Positions 25,263 through 33,606 of a stretch of DNA of 54,945 nt are shown here, one piece after another; the stretch's first letter is position 1, and each line of letters begins with the position of its first letter. This stretch comes from DASUZB01 sp036377075. Its GTDB lineage: Bacteria; Actinomycetota; CALGFH01. A program made the translations under genes and the position numbers. Under the pieces are notes generated by a model that was not told where the DNA came from, did no database searches, and saw only the letters and a list, made by a program, of their open reading frames with translations. The stretch lies in NCBI GenBank assembly GCA_036377075.1, contig DASUZB010000235.1, positions 1 through 54,945 on the forward strand, written 5' to 3'.

Positions 25263-26720
25263 ATGGCGGCCGACCTGGTGGTCATCGGAGGCGGTCCCGC
25301 GGGGGTCTCGGCCGCGCTCCGGGCTCGCGAGCTGGGGGCGTCAGCCGTCCTGGTGGAGCAGGGCAGCCTCGGCGGCAGCTGCACCAACGACGGCTGCGTG
25401 CCCACCCGGGCCCTGGCCAAGGCGGCCCGCCTGCTCAGGGACGCCAGCCAGGGCGGCGAGTTCGGCCTGGTCGGACCGCCCCCGACGGTCGACATGGCAG
25501 CGCTGCTGCGGCGGGTGCGGGCCAGCGTCGACCAGGTGCACGCCTACAAGGACCTGGAGCGGCACCTGGCCTGGACGGGCGTGACCGTCCGGGCTGGCGG
25601 CGGCCCGGCCCGCTTCGTCGGCCCGCACACCGTGGCCCTGCCGGACGGGGAGCGCGTCGAGGGCGACCGCTTCGTCGTCTGCGCCGGCGGGCGCGCGCGG
25701 CGGCTGGACCTGCGCGGCATGGAGCTGACCCGCACCCATTCGGACGTCTGGTCCCTGCCGCGCCTCCCGGCCGCGCTGCTGGTCGTCGGTGGGGCGGCCA
25801 CCGGCTGCCAGCTCGCCAGCGTGTTCGCCGCCTTCGGCAGCCGCGTGACCCTCCTGGAGGCGGCCCCGACCCTGCTCGGACGCGAGGACGCGGACGTGGC
25901 CGCGGCGGTGTCCGCCGCCCTTGCCGCCAGGGGGGTCGAGGTGGTCACCGGGATCGGGCGGATCCAGCGCGTCGAGCGGACGGATGGTCACCTTCGCCTC
26001 GTCTACCTTCGAGACGGGGCCGAGCGCGCCGTCGACGCCGACGAGGCCCTGCTCGCCGTCGGCTGGCCGGGGAACCTCGACGGGCTCGGCCTCGAGGCGG
26101 CTGGGGTGGCCGTCGCGGACGGCTACGTCGTGGTCGACGACACCATGCGCACCTCGGCCGCGCACGTCTGGGCCGCCGGGGACGTCACCGGCCGCAGCAT
26201 GCTGGTCCAGAGCGCCACCGCCGAGGGCCGCGTCGCGGCCGAGAACGCCCTGCTCGGCAACGACCGGCCGCACGTCGACGCGGTCGTGCCCCACGGCGGC
26301 TTCACCGACCCGGAGTACGGCGGCGTCGGGCTGACCGAGGCGGAAGCCCGGGCGCGTTCGGGCGCGCCGGTCGCGGTGACCACGGTCGCCTACGAAGACC
26401 TCGACCGGGCGGTGATCGACGGGCGCACCGAAGGGTTCTGCAAGCTGATCGCCGAGCACGGCTCGCACCGCATCGTCGGCGCGCACGTGGTCGGCGAGCA
26501 GGCGGTCGAGGTGGTGCAGGTGGCGGCGACGGCGATGGCGGCGGGCATGCGGGTGGAGCACCTGGCGGAGGTGGACCTCGCCTACCCGACGTTCACCGCC
26601 GTGGTCGGCCTCGCGGCCCGCCGGCTCGCCCGCGAGCTGGGCGCCGTGGCGGTCTCGCCCGCGTGGCGCACGCTCGGCCCTCCCGGCGTGGCCGAGTGGG
26701 AGCGCCACGAACGCGCCTGA
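25263..26720 (+). CDS. FAD-dependent pyridine nucleotide-disulfide oxidoreductase, dihydrolipoamide-dehydrogenase-like
   Basis: This 485-residue flavoprotein has an N-terminal FAD motif (VVIGGGPAGVSAA), a redox-active Cys pair C40-TNDG-C45, an NAD(P) motif (LLVVGGAATGCQLASVFAAFG), the second FAD contact (HVWAAGDVTG) and a C-terminal dimerisation domain. The C-terminal active-site His-x4-Glu of dihydrolipoamide dehydrogenases (HAHPTLSE pattern) is replaced by LAYPTFTAV. The enzyme is therefore not a standard lipoamide dehydrogenase, although the disulfide is kept. It may be an NAD(P)H:quinone or unknown-thiol reductase. AGGAGGAGG precedes ATG 25263. It is divergent from marR. Confidence 0.85.
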   Translation: MAADLVVIGGGPAGVSAALRARELGASAVLVEQGSLGGSCTNDGCVPTRALAKAARLLRDASQGGEFGLVGPPPTVDMAALLRRVRASVDQVHAYKDLERHLAWTGVTVRAGGGPARFVGPHTVALPDGERVEGDRFVVCAGGRARRLDLRGMELTRTHSDVWSLPRLPAALLVVGGAATGCQLASVFAAFGSRVTLLEAAPTLLGREDADVAAAVSAALAARGVEVVTGIGRIQRVERTDGHLRLVYLRDGAERAVDADEALLAVGWPGNLDGLGLEAAGVAVADGYVVVDDTMRTSAAHVWAAGDVTGRSMLVQSATAEGRVAAENALLGNDRPHVDAVVPHGGFTDPEYGGVGLTEAEARARSGAPVAVTTVAYEDLDRAVIDGRTEGFCKLIAEHGSHRIVGAHVVGEQAVEVVQVAATAMAAGMRVEHLAEVDLAYPTFTAVVGLAARRLARELGAVAVSPAWRTLGPPGVAEWERHERA

Positions 26721-26730
26721 CCGCCCTGGC

Positions 26731-27759
26731 TCAGCGCTCGCGGAGCCACTCCAGCGCGGCGATCGCCGCGCCGCGCGCGCCCGCCATGTCCAGGTCGGGG
26801 ACCAGGGCGAGCTCCGCCGCCCGTGACTGCTCCGCGCGCAGGGCGGTGTGCTCGCGCACCTTGGCGAGGAACCACTCGCGGAAGCGCGGCTCGGCCTCCA
26901 CCACGCCGCCGCCGAGGAAGTACGCGCTCGGGTCGCTGTAGTTGGCGGCGATGGTGAACAGCCGCCCCAGCGCCATCGCCTGCTGCTCGAAGATCCTGCG
27001 GGCCAGCGGGTCCCCGCGCTCCCCGTACGCGCGGACCAGCTTGGCGGCCTTCGCCAGGGACTCGACCTTGCCGAGCTCGTGGCCGTCGAACCGGCTCAGC
27101 CAGTAGGGCAGCAGGTTCTTCTCGATCCCGGTCAGCGAGGCGATGCTCTCGGCGTCGCCGGTGAAGCCGCAGTTGCAGGTGGGGATCGGCTGGCCGTCGT
27201 CGAGCAGCCCCTGCATCGGGATGTGGACGTGCCCCAGCTCGCCCGCCATGCCGGCGGCGCCCCGCACGACCCGCCCGGCCTCGATCACGCCGCCGCCCAG
27301 CCCGGTGCCCACGATCGCCGAGATCGAGGAGTGCCTCGCCGCCTTGGCGCCGTAGTGGACGTGGTGGGCGTACAACGCCGCGGCGTTGGCGTCGTTGTTG
27401 TAGACCACCGGCAGCCCGAGGCGGGCCTCGACCGCGCCGCGGAAGTCGAAGCCGCGCCAGGCGGGCGAGGAGAAGTTGGTGGAGCCCTTCGACGAGATCA
27501 CCCCGTCGGCGCTCGCCGGGCCGGGGCTGTCCAGCCCGACCGCGCGCACCGACGCCGCTTCCACGCCGGTCAGCTCGAGCACGTGCTCGAGCGCGGCCGC
27601 CAGCGCCTCGACCGCCACCTCCGGGCCCTCCCGCACGTGGCTCGGGGCCTCCACCAGCCCGTCGACGAGGAACCGGCCACCGGCGTCGAGCACCGTGGCG
27701 TTGTTCGTGGTGCCGCCGTTGTCGAGGCCGACAACCACCCACCGTTCCACGGTTCCCAT
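26731..27759 (-). CDS. ROK-family sugar kinase with altered zinc motif
   Basis: The 342-residue protein has the ROK actin-like fold. It shows an N-terminal phosphate loop GLDNGGTTNNATVLD, the catalytic NNDANAAAL segment (Asp as base), IVGTGLGGGVIEAGR and GELGHVHIP leading to the zinc motif. That motif reads CNCGFTGDAESIAS; the third zinc Cys of the ROK consensus (C-x-C-G-x2-G-C) is Asp here. Glucose, N-acetyl-sugar or fructose kinases are possible. ATG 27759 has GAGGGAAA just upstream. It has no helix-turn-helix domain, so it is an enzyme and not a ROK repressor. It could phosphorylate sugar imported by the ABC system at 18769-23022, but they are not in one operon. Confidence 0.85.
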   Translation of the reverse strand: MGTVERWVVVGLDNGGTTNNATVLDAGGRFLVDGLVEAPSHVREGPEVAVEALAAALEHVLELTGVEAASVRAVGLDSPGPASADGVISSKGSTNFSSPAWRGFDFRGAVEARLGLPVVYNNDANAAALYAHHVHYGAKAARHSSISAIVGTGLGGGVIEAGRVVRGAAGMAGELGHVHIPMQGLLDDGQPIPTCNCGFTGDAESIASLTGIEKNLLPYWLSRFDGHELGKVESLAKAAKLVRAYGERGDPLARRIFEQQAMALGRLFTIAANYSDPSAYFLGGGVVEAEPRFREWFLAKVREHTALRAEQSRAAELALVPDLDMAGARGAAIAALEWLRER

Positions 27760-27904
27760 GGTCGTTTCCCTCGTCCCGGTCACGGCTGCGGCCAAGCGAT
27801 GCTACCGCCGATCGGCCGCAGCACCGGACCCGGAGGCCGTCGGCGGCCAAACCGGGCCCGGGAACGGGGTCGCGGTGGCCGCGCCTGGCCGGCATGCTGT
27901 GGCC

Positions 27905-28675
27905 ATGAAGGAGCTGCCGGCGCACGTGCGCCGTAACCGTGAGTACTGGAAGGGCATGGCCGCCGGCTACGAGCAGCCGGGACGGCGCCACTGGGCCGAG
28001 GACGAACCGACCTGGGGCATCTGGGGCGTGCCCGAGTCCGAGCTGCGCCTGCTCCCCGACGAGCTGGCCGGGCGGGACGTGGTCGAGCTCGGCTGCGGCA
28101 CCGGCTACGTCTCGGCCTGGCTGGCACGGCGGGGCGCCAGGCCGGTCGGCGTCGACGTCTCCGACGCCCAGCTGGCCAGCGCGCGCCGCTTCCAGCGCGA
28201 GTTCGGCGTGGCGTTCCCGCTCCTGCTGGCCTCGGCCGAGCAGGTGCCGCTGGTCGACGAGCGCTTCGACCTGGTGATCTCCGAGTACGGCGCGAGCATC
28301 TGGTGCGACCCCTACCGCTGGGTCCCCGAGGCGGCGCGGCTGCTTCGCCCTGGCGGCCGGCTGGTCTTCCTCACCAACGGGGTGCTGCTGATGCTGTGCA
28401 CCCCCGACCAGGACGGCGCGCCCGCCTGCGAGCGGCTGCTGCGCCCCTACTTCGGGATGCACCGGTTCGAGTGGCCGGACGACCCCTCGGTCGAGTTCCA
28501 CCTCGGCCACGGCGAGATGCTCCGCCTGCTGCGCTCCTGTGGGTTCGAGGTCGAGGACCTGCTCGAGGTGCGCCCACCCGAGGGCGCCACCAGCCGGCAC
28601 CAGCTCGCCACCCTGGAGTGGGCACGTCGCTGGCCCTGCGAGGAGGTCTGGAAGGCCCGCAAGGTCACCCGGTGA
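27905..28675 (+). CDS. Class I SAM-dependent methyltransferase
   Basis: The 256-residue protein has the Rossmann methyltransferase core. Motif I is VVELGCGTGYVSAWLARRG, the acidic ribose-binding segment is VGVDVSDAQLASARRF, the motif-II/III region is FDLVISEYGASIWCDP, and EAARLLRPGGRLVFLTNG follows. The N-terminal NREYWKGMAAGYEQPG segment is typical of small-molecule methyltransferases, and the substrate is not predictable. The start is ATG 27905; a GTG six bases upstream is the only alternative. Its last 11 bases overlap the end of the convergent hydrolase gene. Confidence 0.88.
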   Translation: MKELPAHVRRNREYWKGMAAGYEQPGRRHWAEDEPTWGIWGVPESELRLLPDELAGRDVVELGCGTGYVSAWLARRGARPVGVDVSDAQLASARRFQREFGVAFPLLLASAEQVPLVDERFDLVISEYGASIWCDPYRWVPEAARLLRPGGRLVFLTNGVLLMLCTPDQDGAPACERLLRPYFGMHRFEWPDDPSVEFHLGHGEMLRLLRSCGFEVEDLLEVRPPEGATSRHQLATLEWARRWPCEEVWKARKVTR

Positions 28676-29441
28676 AGAACTCCTTCAGCACGGGGGCGAG
28701 GACGTCCCAGGCCACCGCGTGGGTCTGGCCCTCGAGGGTGCGCTGCCGCGGGTTGGGGAGCGTGGCGCTGAGCGCCCGGGCCGAGTTGGCCGCCCAGGCC
28801 CCGGTCTCGCTGCCGTCCAGGACGAGCGTGGGCACCTCGACGGCGGCGACCAGGTCGGTGGGCACCAGGCTGTCGCCCATGACGCCGGCGTCGTAGGCGA
28901 GCGTGGGGGCCAGCGCCTCCATGCCCGGCCACGCCGGCGCCTGGCGCATCCCGGCGATCATCCCCTCGGGCAGGCCGACGGACCGCATGAACAACGCCAT
29001 CGCGTCGCCGCGGCGGCCGGCCTCCAGCAGCTCGGTGAGCCGCGCGGCGTACTCCCGCTGCCGGCGTGGGGCGTCCGGGTCGACCATGAACGGCGGCTCC
29101 CACAGGGCGAGCTTGGTGATGGGCAGGCCGGCCGCGGCCCCGTGCAGGGCCAGGACCGCGCCGGAGGAGTTCCCGAAGACCGCCGCCGGCCCGCCGGCCG
29201 CGCCGATCACGGCCTGGAGGTCCTCGACCTCCCGCTCGACCGCGTACGGCGGGGTGTCGCCGCTGTCCCCCCGGCCCCGCCGGTCGTAGTTGAACACCGC
29301 GAAGTCCGCCGCCAGCAGCTCGGCCAGCCGCCCGTGGACCGCCCGGGCGGTCGACGCGCCGCTGACCAGGACGACCGGCGCCCCCTCACCCAGCCGGTCG
29401 AACGCGATGGTGGTGCCGTCGCTGGAACGTACCGTGTCCAT
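28665..29441 (-). CDS. Alpha/beta-fold hydrolase
   Basis: The 258-residue protein has the alpha/beta-hydrolase fold. The oxyanion region is VVLVSGASTAR, the nucleophile elbow is G90-N-S92-S-G94, the acid is probably the Asp in TLVLDGSETG, and the His is in GQTHAVAW. A RRGRGDSGDTPPYAVEREVEDLQAVI segment precedes the elbow, as in esterase and haloperoxidase-like members. GAAGCGAGG lies upstream of ATG 29441. The upstream bases hold the broken start of a YCII-like gene, so this gene may have been joined to a promoter that formerly drove that gene. Confidence 0.88.
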   Translation of the reverse strand: MDTVRSSDGTTIAFDRLGEGAPVVLVSGASTARAVHGRLAELLAADFAVFNYDRRGRGDSGDTPPYAVEREVEDLQAVIGAAGGPAAVFGNSSGAVLALHGAAAGLPITKLALWEPPFMVDPDAPRRQREYAARLTELLEAGRRGDAMALFMRSVGLPEGMIAGMRQAPAWPGMEALAPTLAYDAGVMGDSLVPTDLVAAVEVPTLVLDGSETGAWAANSARALSATLPNPRQRTLEGQTHAVAWDVLAPVLKEFFTG

Positions 29442-29553
29442 TGGGGCCTCGCTTCCCTCGTGAACGGGTGGTCGACCGACCGACGAACGAGCCGTCGGCC
29501 TCCATCGCCGCGTGCGCCGCCCCATCGCCGCAGATCAGCAGCAGGTACCTCAC
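29442..29553 (-). pseudogene. Remnant of a YCII/DGPF-type gene
   Basis: A GTG at 29553 with a strong GGGAGGGA ribosome site begins the sequence VRYLLLICGDGAAHAAMEAD. This matches the start of YCII-family proteins such as the intact one at 11700. After about 20 residues the similarity stops and the frame runs into the hydrolase start region, closing at 29386. The start and ribosome site survive while the body of the gene is gone, so this is a 5' fragment left by a deletion. Confidence 0.5.
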
Positions 29554-29686
29554 GGTCCCTCCCGAGCCACCGGACACCCTGCCGACTCTAGCTCCGAGGA
29601 GCAACAGCGGTACGCCCGACCTTGCGACGGGCGCGGACCCAGGCGGGAGGGCGCGGCCTGGAGGCGTCCGACGAATTGGCGAGGAA

Positions 29687-30022
29687 CTAGCGGTTGGCGC
29701 GGCGGCAGGCGGCCTTGGCGCGGAGGTAGTTCGGGTCCGTGGTGTCGCCGTGGGAGGCGAGCCGTTCGGCCTCCGCGCAGGCGGGGTTCATCGCCGGCTG
29801 CTGCGGGTGCTCCTCGAAGTACTTGACGGCGAGCTGCGCCAGGATCCAGACGGCGGCGCAGAGGGTCAGGACGCTGGCCATCTTCGGCCCGATCAGCTTG
29901 GTGTCGGCCGCCTCGTGGGCCCACATGGGAAAAGCCCGATCCTGCGGTCGCAGGTACCGCGGCAGCGGCGAGACGACGACGACCAGCAGGATGAGGATGA
30001 AAATTGCGCCCAAAAGCTCCAT
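29687..30022 (-). CDS. Small two-helix membrane protein of unknown function
   Basis: The 111-residue protein begins MELLGAIFILILLVVVVSPL, an N-terminal membrane helix, followed by a loop and a second helix (LTLCAAVWILAQLAVKYF). The hydrophilic C-terminal tail contains two Cys residues (NPACAEAERL and AKAACRRAN). I do not recognise the family. No clear ribosome site precedes the ATG at 30022. It could be a small envelope protein. It is transcribed in the same direction as the MFS gene upstream but separated from it by 128 bases. Confidence 0.55.
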   Translation of the reverse strand: MELLGAIFILILLVVVVSPLPRYLRPQDRAFPMWAHEAADTKLIGPKMASVLTLCAAVWILAQLAVKYFEEHPQQPAMNPACAEAERLASHGDTTDPNYLRAKAACRRANR

Positions 30023-30150
30023 TACGCCAGGCTGCGACGCGCAAATCTCCGTGTCAAGCAGTTCGAGAGCGGCACACCGACCCTGGGCCGCAGGGCTGTA
30101 CGACGCACGCCGTCGTGGGGCACCACGTCAACCCGTCGGCGTCGGTGCGG

Positions 30151-31635
30151 TCAGATGTGGTGCAGGTCGTGCTCGGGGCGCGGGGCCGGCGCGGGCCGCG
30201 CACCGAGGGACCGCCGCCTGACCAGCTCCGCGACGGCCATGAGCAGCGCCACCAGCATGAAACCGGACGCGCACAGCAGCGTGTCGGACACTGCTGCCGG
30301 GTAATCGCGGCCGGTACCGGCGAGCACCGCGTAGAAGATGCCGGCCAGGGTGGCGGTACCGATCGCCGAGCCTATCCGCTGGGCGGTCTGGAGCGTGCCG
30401 CCGGCCACGCCGGCCATCCGCACCGGCACCGACTCCAGGGTCAGGGTGATATTGGGCGAGGTCACCAAGCCACCGCCGAGCCCGGCCACCAGCAGCGGCC
30501 CCGCGGTCGCCCAGGCCGCCGCGTCCCCACCGACGTGCCGCAGCACCAGTGCGGCGGCGGTCAGCCCGACCACGACCGCGGCCAGCCCTGACACCGTCAG
30601 CCAGCGCCCCACCCGAGCCACCAGCCGCCCGGCGATCACCGCAGAGACCGCCACGCCCAGCGCGAACGGCGTCACGGCCAACCCGGAGCGCAACGGCGAA
30701 TAGCCCAGCCCGTTCTGGAAGAACAGCGCGAATACCAGCCAGATGCCGGTGAACCCGATGAAGTAGACCAGTCCGATGCCCAATCCGGCCGCGTAGCCGG
30801 AACTGCGCGCCAGCTGCGGGTCGAGCAGCGGCTGCCGGCCGAGGCGCACGGCTCGGCCCTCCCACCAGGCGAACGTGGCGATCAGCAGCAGCGCTACCCC
30901 GAACAGCCACCACCACCGGCGCAGGCCGCCGGTCTCGGCCTGCACCAGCGGCAGCAGCAGGGCGAGCACGCCACTGCCCAGCAGCAGCGACCCGGTCAGG
31001 TCCAGGTGGGCACCACGCGAGCCTCCACCCGAGGTCGCCGGCACCAGCCGGGCGGCCAGCACCAGCGCGACCAGGCCGATCGGCACGTTGACGTAGAACA
31101 CCCAGCGCCAGCCGTCCGGGCCGGTGAACGCCGCCAGGATCAGGCCGCCGACCACCGGACCGGCCGCGGTGGACGATCCGATCGTGGCACCGAGGATGCC
31201 GAACGCCCTACCACGCTCGGCGCCGCGGAAGAGGTCCTGGATCAGCCCGGAATTCTGCGGGGCGAGCATGCCGCCGGCGACGCCCTGCAGCAGCCGGGCG
31301 CCGATCAGCAGCCCAGCGGTCGGCGCCGCGCCGGACAGCGCGCTGGTGACCACGAACGCCGACAGGGCGATCAGGAACATCCGCCGCCGGCCGAGCGTGT
31401 CGCCCAGCCGGCCCGCGGGCACCAGCGCCAATCCCAAGGCCAGCGTGTAGCCGGACAGGACCCACTGCGCGGTGCCCGCCGAGACGCCCAGCCCGCGCTG
31501 GATCGACGGCAGCGCCACGTTGACGATGCTGACGTCGAGCAGGCTCATGAACCCGGCGACCTGGGTGACCGCAAGGGCATGCCACCGCTTCGGATCGGCT
31601 GCCTCAGGGGCGGTCGGCTCGGGGCTGGGACTCAT
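30151..31635 (-). CDS. DHA2-family MFS drug exporter
   Basis: The 494-residue protein has about 14 membrane segments. Helix 1 carries LDVSIVNVALPSIQRGLG, motif A is PAGRLGDTLGRRRMF, and motif C is GATIGSSTAAGPVVGGLIL followed by GWRWVFYVNVPIG. The start is ATG 31635; an in-frame GTG at 31671 is possible and neither has a strong ribosome site. No regulator is directly attached, and the gene upstream on the opposite strand encodes an anti-sigma-type ATPase. A proton-driven efflux role is expected. Confidence 0.9.
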   Translation of the reverse strand: MSPSPEPTAPEAADPKRWHALAVTQVAGFMSLLDVSIVNVALPSIQRGLGVSAGTAQWVLSGYTLALGLALVPAGRLGDTLGRRRMFLIALSAFVVTSALSGAAPTAGLLIGARLLQGVAGGMLAPQNSGLIQDLFRGAERGRAFGILGATIGSSTAAGPVVGGLILAAFTGPDGWRWVFYVNVPIGLVALVLAARLVPATSGGGSRGAHLDLTGSLLLGSGVLALLLPLVQAETGGLRRWWWLFGVALLLIATFAWWEGRAVRLGRQPLLDPQLARSSGYAAGLGIGLVYFIGFTGIWLVFALFFQNGLGYSPLRSGLAVTPFALGVAVSAVIAGRLVARVGRWLTVSGLAAVVVGLTAAALVLRHVGGDAAAWATAGPLLVAGLGGGLVTSPNITLTLESVPVRMAGVAGGTLQTAQRIGSAIGTATLAGIFYAVLAGTGRDYPAAVSDTLLCASGFMLVALLMAVAELVRRRSLGARPAPAPRPEHDLHHI

Positions 31636-31856
31636 TCCAGCATCATCGTTGGTGCCCCCCACCGCGGTCACGGGTGGCAGAACTCCGCCGAGATGGCCGC
31701 AGCAGATCGAGCGGGGGCTTCTGCCCGACGCCGGCCGTCTCGCCTTTTTCGGCGTCTCCTGGTGGTTTTGCGTGAAGGTTTCGGCAGCGCTCGGCCGGAT
31801 ATGACATGGGCCTCACGGGTCGGGCAGGGGGCCCCCAACCTCCCCAAGGGGGACCA

Positions 31857-32309
31857 ATGCCACTGGATGAGGCGGTCGCGGAGGCCATGAAGCGGCAGCG
31901 TTTCCTGCGACGAGCTGAACAGGTCGCCGCGGCCCGCCGGTTCGTCACCGAAGCCTTTGCCGGCGGCGCCGACCTTCGGGAGACGGCCCGCCTGCTGGTC
32001 AGCGAGACCGTCACCAGCACGCTCGACCAGGCCCGGTTCGGCCTGGGCGACGGCACCTTCGAGATCGCCTACGCCCTCGCCGGTGGTCGGCTCCGCGTCG
32101 AGGTCTCGGACGACGGCGGGCCCGCCCGGCTGCGGCGGCGCGTCCACGACGTCCACGCCGAGAACGGCCGTGGACTGCGGCTGGTGCAGACCCTCGCGAG
32201 CCGCTGGGGCGTCCGGGAGGACACCCGAGGGCGGACCATCTGGTTCGAGCTGGACCTGCACCCAGCCGCCGAACGGCGAAGGCCTCCCGCCCGGCGCCCA
32301 GGGGGCTAG
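31857..32309 (+). CDS. Anti-sigma-factor-type ATP-binding protein (HATPase_c_2/RsbW-like)
   Basis: The 150-residue single-domain GHKL ATPase has residues 1-35 helical, then the N-box region ARLLVSETVTSTLDQARF. The usual Asn of ELVTNAV is replaced by Ser while the Glu is kept. The G1-like VEVSDDGGPARLRR and the G2 motif ENGRGLRLVQTLASRWG are well preserved. In streptomycetes such stand-alone domains bind sigma factors or anti-anti-sigma proteins, sometimes phosphorylating the latter. AAGGGGGA lies five bases before ATG 31857. No partner sigma or STAS gene is nearby. The N-to-S change may weaken magnesium-ATP binding. Confidence 0.8.
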   Translation: MPLDEAVAEAMKRQRFLRRAEQVAAARRFVTEAFAGGADLRETARLLVSETVTSTLDQARFGLGDGTFEIAYALAGGRLRVEVSDDGGPARLRRRVHDVHAENGRGLRLVQTLASRWGVREDTRGRTIWFELDLHPAAERRRPPARRPGG

Positions 32310-32452
32310 CGGCCTTGGTGGCCCGCGCCAACGACCACTGCCCATGGGCCCGCGGCGGTCTAGAGGACCTCCGAATCACGGCCGCCGGCCGTGGGGCGTG
32401 GCGGGTGGCGTGCGCGCCGGGCTTGCCGGCCTGGTGTGGGTATGTGGCGGTG

Positions 32453-33106
32453 TCAGCCGGCCGGTGCGAGGGTGGCGGCGATGCCGGCGAGGACTGCCTC
32501 GAGTCCCAGGGCGAATTCATGGTCGCGTGCGCGGGTTGCCAGTGGCTTGGCCAGTGCGCTGGTGTGGGGGTAGGTGGCGGGGTCGAGCTGGGCGAGCTGG
32601 CGTTCCAGGACCTGCTCGCCGCTGGCGCGGATCTCGGCCAGGACGTAGCCGACCAGGAGGCTCCAGAAGGTCCGGTAGGCGGTGACCGCGCGTTGGTCGT
32701 CGAAGCCGTTGCCGCGCAGGGCGGCCAGCGTCGCCTCGACGGGGCGCGCCCAGGCGGGGGTGTGCAGCGGGCGGGTGGCCAGCAGTTGCAGGGCTTGGGG
32801 GTGGGCGTGGCCGACGGTGCGGAACGCGCTGGCGATCGCGCGGAGCTGGCGGGCCCAGTCTGCGCCGCTGGTGGTGCCGGGTGGCTGGGTGACGTTGTCG
32901 GCGATCTCGGCGCTGAGGGCTTCGACGATCCCGTCGAGGAGGGCTTGCTTGCCGTCGACGTGGTTGTAGAGCGACATCGGGCCGGCGCCGAGCTCGTCGG
33001 CGAGGGCGCGCATGCTCAGGGCGGCCACGCCGTCACGGTCGACCAGGGCGAGCGCGGCGGCGAGGATCTCTGCCCGTGACAGTGAGCCGCGCGGTCGGCG
33101 TGGCAC
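32453..33106 (-). CDS. TetR-family repressor
   Basis: The 217-residue protein has the TetR N-terminal domain (SLSRAEILAAALALVDRDGVAALSMRALADELGAGPMSLYNHVDGKQALLDGIV) and an all-helical C-terminal ligand domain of the TetR_C group. The start is GTG 33106, chosen because GAGGAG lies eight bases upstream. A perfect 21-base palindrome sits in the 93-base space to the divergent secreted-protein gene. The repressor probably controls that gene and itself. Confidence 0.9.
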   Translation of the reverse strand: MPRRPRGSLSRAEILAAALALVDRDGVAALSMRALADELGAGPMSLYNHVDGKQALLDGIVEALSAEIADNVTQPPGTTSGADWARQLRAIASAFRTVGHAHPQALQLLATRPLHTPAWARPVEATLAALRGNGFDDQRAVTAYRTFWSLLVGYVLAEIRASGEQVLERQLAQLDPATYPHTSALAKPLATRARDHEFALGLEAVLAGIAATLAPAG

Positions 33107-33141
33107 GATGCCGTCTCCTCGTCTGGCGCTGGTGGCGTGGG

Positions 33142-33184
33142 TTGACACGATACGCACCCCCACATAACGTACGCCGTACGTTAT
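33142..33184 (+). promoter_or_regulatory. Promoter of the secreted-protein gene with 21-bp palindromic TetR operator
   Basis: TTGACA (33142-33147) is a consensus -35. Seventeen bases later TAACGT (33165-33170) can serve as the -10. The palindrome with arms ATAACGTACG (33164-33173) and CGTACGTTAT (33175-33184), one central C, covers the -10 and the start site. The match between arms is exact over ten bases each. Confidence 0.75.
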
Positions 33185-33199
33185 CGCGAGGGAGGATCG

Positions 33200-33592
33200 A
33201 TGCATCGGCGCATGCTGCTGGTCGGGGTCGTGGTGTTGCTCGCTGTGGCGTTCCTGGTCGGCTCCGCCGGGGCCGACCCGGCCAACAACCCAGCCAACCG
33301 CAACGGGCTCCTGGTCGAGCTGAACTGCCCGACCGGGACGCTCACCGGCGTGACGATCGCGCAGAACAACGCGGTGCCCTTCCAGATCGTGGGGGAGACC
33401 CAGGTGGCGGTGGCCAAGACGATCTCGTTCGTCGACCTCACCGACCCGACCGGCACCGTGGTGGTGGTGCTCGACAACCCCGGCGTCGGCCACGGTCGCG
33501 AGGACAAGCTGGTCACCTGCACCTATACCGAGCCGGACCTGTTCCCCAACCTGCTCATCACCGGAGAGTTCCTGTTCACAGCCAAGCCCTGA
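33200..33592 (+). CDS. Small secreted protein of unknown function
   Basis: The 130-residue protein begins with a Sec signal peptide (basic MHRR, then a hydrophobic core LLVGVVVLLAVAFLVG, then a likely AGA cleavage site). The mature part of about 105 residues is predicted beta-rich, with two Cys (VELNCPTG and LVTCTYTE) that could form one disulfide. GGGAGGA precedes ATG 33200. No known family is recognised. It is controlled by a divergent TetR repressor, so it may respond to a small-molecule signal. Confidence 0.8.
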   Translation: MHRRMLLVGVVVLLAVAFLVGSAGADPANNPANRNGLLVELNCPTGTLTGVTIAQNNAVPFQIVGETQVAVAKTISFVDLTDPTGTVVVVLDNPGVGHGREDKLVTCTYTEPDLFPNLLITGEFLFTAKP

Positions 33593-33606
33593 GTGGTGCC
33601 TCGGGC

